Positions 62,361 through 64,000 of a DNA stretch of 64,000 nucleotides are shown piece by piece (the stretch's first letter is position 1; each line of letters begins with the position of its first letter). The position numbers and the translations under genes are program-made. The notes below the pieces were generated by a model that worked only from the letters and a program-made list of their open reading frames with translations, made no database searches and was not told the origin of the DNA. The DNA comes from Ichthyophthirius multifiliis (Eukaryota > Ciliophora > Oligohymenophorea > Hymenostomatida), in NCBI RefSeq assembly GCF_000220395.1, contig NW_004085916.1:62001-126000 (forward strand), in the 5' to 3' direction.

Positions 62361-63246
62361 AAAATTATAAAAACTTATTATATATTAGTTAAAAATAAAT
62401 AAGTATATAAATATATATATATATATTTATATATATATATATATTTATAAATATTTTTATATTAAATTTTTATTTTTTGTTTATGTTAAAATCATAAATT
62501 ATTATTAATATATTTTCATATATAATTTTACATTAATTTAAATTCTATTTATTTATTATTTTATATATATAATAATTTATTTTTAAAAATTTAATTATTT
62601 CTTGTATAACTATTATAAAATATTATTTTTATTTAAAGGATATATAATAAAAATTTTATATATAAAAATAATTAATTTTATAAAATTTTTTTATATAAAA
62701 ATTTTAATTTATAAATAAAATATATATATAAAATTTTAATATTATTTATGTTTATTATTTATATTTTTTAATATAATAATTTATTTAATTATATTTTAAA
62801 ATTATTTTTACAAGATAAATAAAATGAATATAAATTAAAAAATTATATATTTTTTGTAAGTCTGAATATATATGCTTCTAATTTAAAAATAAATTTATAA
62901 TAGAAATTTAAAATTTATATTTCAACTATATAAAATATTGAAAAATATATCATTCATAATAATTGTAATTATTAAAAATTTTTTTAAAAATAAAAGTTAT
63001 ATATATAAACTTTTATCTATAACTTTGAACTAATAAAATATAATATTTAAACAATTAAATTTAATTTAATTATTTTAGTCAAATTAAATATTAAAAAATA
63101 TAAATTTTCTTAAAAAAGTCTAAAAAATATTTTATTTAGTATTAAATTAATCATAATCGATAATATTAAAATAAAATGAATGTGAAAAATAAGTATTATA
63201 AATTTAAAATTTTGTATAATTTTAAATTAATAATAATAATCAAATA
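62361..63246. other. AT-rich spacer with (TA)n runs
   Basis: Contains (TA)n around 62408-62445 and long A/T tracts. No gene is seen. Confidence 0.5.
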
Positions 63247-63987
63247 ATGAATAGTGCAAATTAAAAATCTAATAATAATTTAAAAAAAAATTATAAAAAT
63301 CTAAAAAAATATTTCTTTTTTATAAAAGTTAAATAATTTGATAAGCAATACTGTATTTTAAAAAAGAATATTAAATATTTTTTAAAAATAGTATTTAAAT
63401 AAATAAAAAATTAGAATTTTTTATATCATGTTTAATACGAATAAGATATCAAATATCTTTAAAAAAAATAATAAAATAATTTGAATAAAAAACTAATTAT
63501 TAAAGGTTTCACTTTTAATGATACATTTGATAGTGAATCTAAATAAACTTCTAATTATGCTATTTTTAATGTCATAAATTCTTTAAATAATAAAAAAATA
63601 AAAATTATACATAAATAAATAATAAAAATTACTGAAAATAATTTTAATTATTAAAAGGTCAATAAATAGAAAAATAATTAGAATAAACAATATATTAAAA
63701 AAAAAATATATTAAGAAAATAATTTGATAATTAAAAACTATTGTTTTAATAAAAAGAATATATAGAAATTAGTTAAATATTAAGATATTTATTTAATAAA
63801 AAAATAAAAATAAGTTTAAATTAACGAAATGAGCTCTTGTGAATATTTTTGGTAGTTCCACTTATGCTTTAACAATAAATAAATGATAAATTTTTTCATA
63901 TTTTGGATTAATAATTTAATTTATTAATATTAGTATTTTATTTTTAATATAAAAAAATGTATTATTATAAAATAATTTTAAAATTGA
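63247..63987 (+). CDS. Hypothetical Lys/Asn/Gln-rich protein near the right edge
   Basis: ATG at 63247 opens MNSANQKSNNNLKKNYKNLK and a 246-codon frame ending in TGA at 63985-63987. The best coding stretch is LIIKGFTFNDTFDSESKQTS followed by NYAIFNVINSLNNKK. Later INEMSSCEYFWQFHLCFNNK also looks real, while the last 30 codons are A/T noise. No domain is recognised. Unseen introns are possible and the gene may continue beyond the window. Confidence 0.42.
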
Positions 63988-64000
63988 AATAATTATATTT

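Overview
The window looks like macronuclear DNA of an oligohymenophorean ciliate. Composition is extremely AT-rich (roughly 85%). Genes only read through when TAA and TAG are taken as glutamine and TGA as the sole stop, for example the OGG1-like gene at 37693-38703 and the cyclophilin at 50852-51436. Introns are tiny (about 26-95 nt), GT..AG and nearly GC-free. That combination fits hymenostome ciliates; the extreme AT content suggests an Ichthyophthirius-like rather than a Tetrahymena-like genome, but genus is inference. Standard-code open frames here are almost all shadows or fragments, so the gene models were rebuilt by hand with the ciliate code; exon joins were accepted where reading phase and protein family agreed.

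Layout. 0-9 kb: a minus-strand gene fragment at the left edge, a leucine-rich-repeat (LRR) protein (1477-3388), a sperm-tail PG-rich (STPGR) protein with a TAA-encoded polyglutamine tract (5565-6833), and an Asn/Tyr-rich open frame. 9-19.3 kb (plus strand): VAP/MSP-domain ER tether (8923-9850), an uncertain multi-exon gene, an OSCA/TMEM63-like channel with 11 introns (11466-15542), a coiled-coil protein (16710-18221) and a Rab GTPase (18498-19275). 19.5-31.2 kb (minus strand): an SCC3/STAG-like cohesin subunit, two unrecognised genes (one of them probably cytoskeletal) and a predicted pseudokinase. 31.4-45.6 kb: a C2H2 zinc-finger gene converging on a protein disulfide isomerase, OGG1, a second large LRR protein, an EF-hand protein and pICln. 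48-58 kb: a two-TM membrane protein, secretory cyclophilin, a cyclic-nucleotide-binding protein, an LRR/coiled-coil protein, a WIPI/Atg18 PROPPIN and a coiled-coil/poly-Asn protein. 59.6-64 kb: an unusual GC-richer island of unknown nature, a small candidate gene, a long coiled-coil protein and a partial or candidate gene at the right edge.

The genes are individually transcribed eukaryotic genes on both strands, with no operon logic. Themes that recur are cilia/cytoskeleton (STPGR, coiled-coil and LRR proteins), secretory pathway and membrane contacts (VAP, PDI, cyclophilin, Rab, PROPPIN), Ca2+/cAMP signalling (OSCA-like channel, EF-hand, CNBD protein) and genome upkeep (SCC3, OGG1). Long stretches between genes (34.2-37.7, 45.6-48.1, 57.9-59.6 kb) are simple AT-rich DNA with microsatellites. 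The most notable observations are signature-residue losses (Rab catalytic Gln to Thr, pseudokinase lacking HRD/DFG, PDI second active site CGKS), a start-codon-only first exon in the SCC3 gene, and the structured-looking GC-richer island at about 59640-60065.
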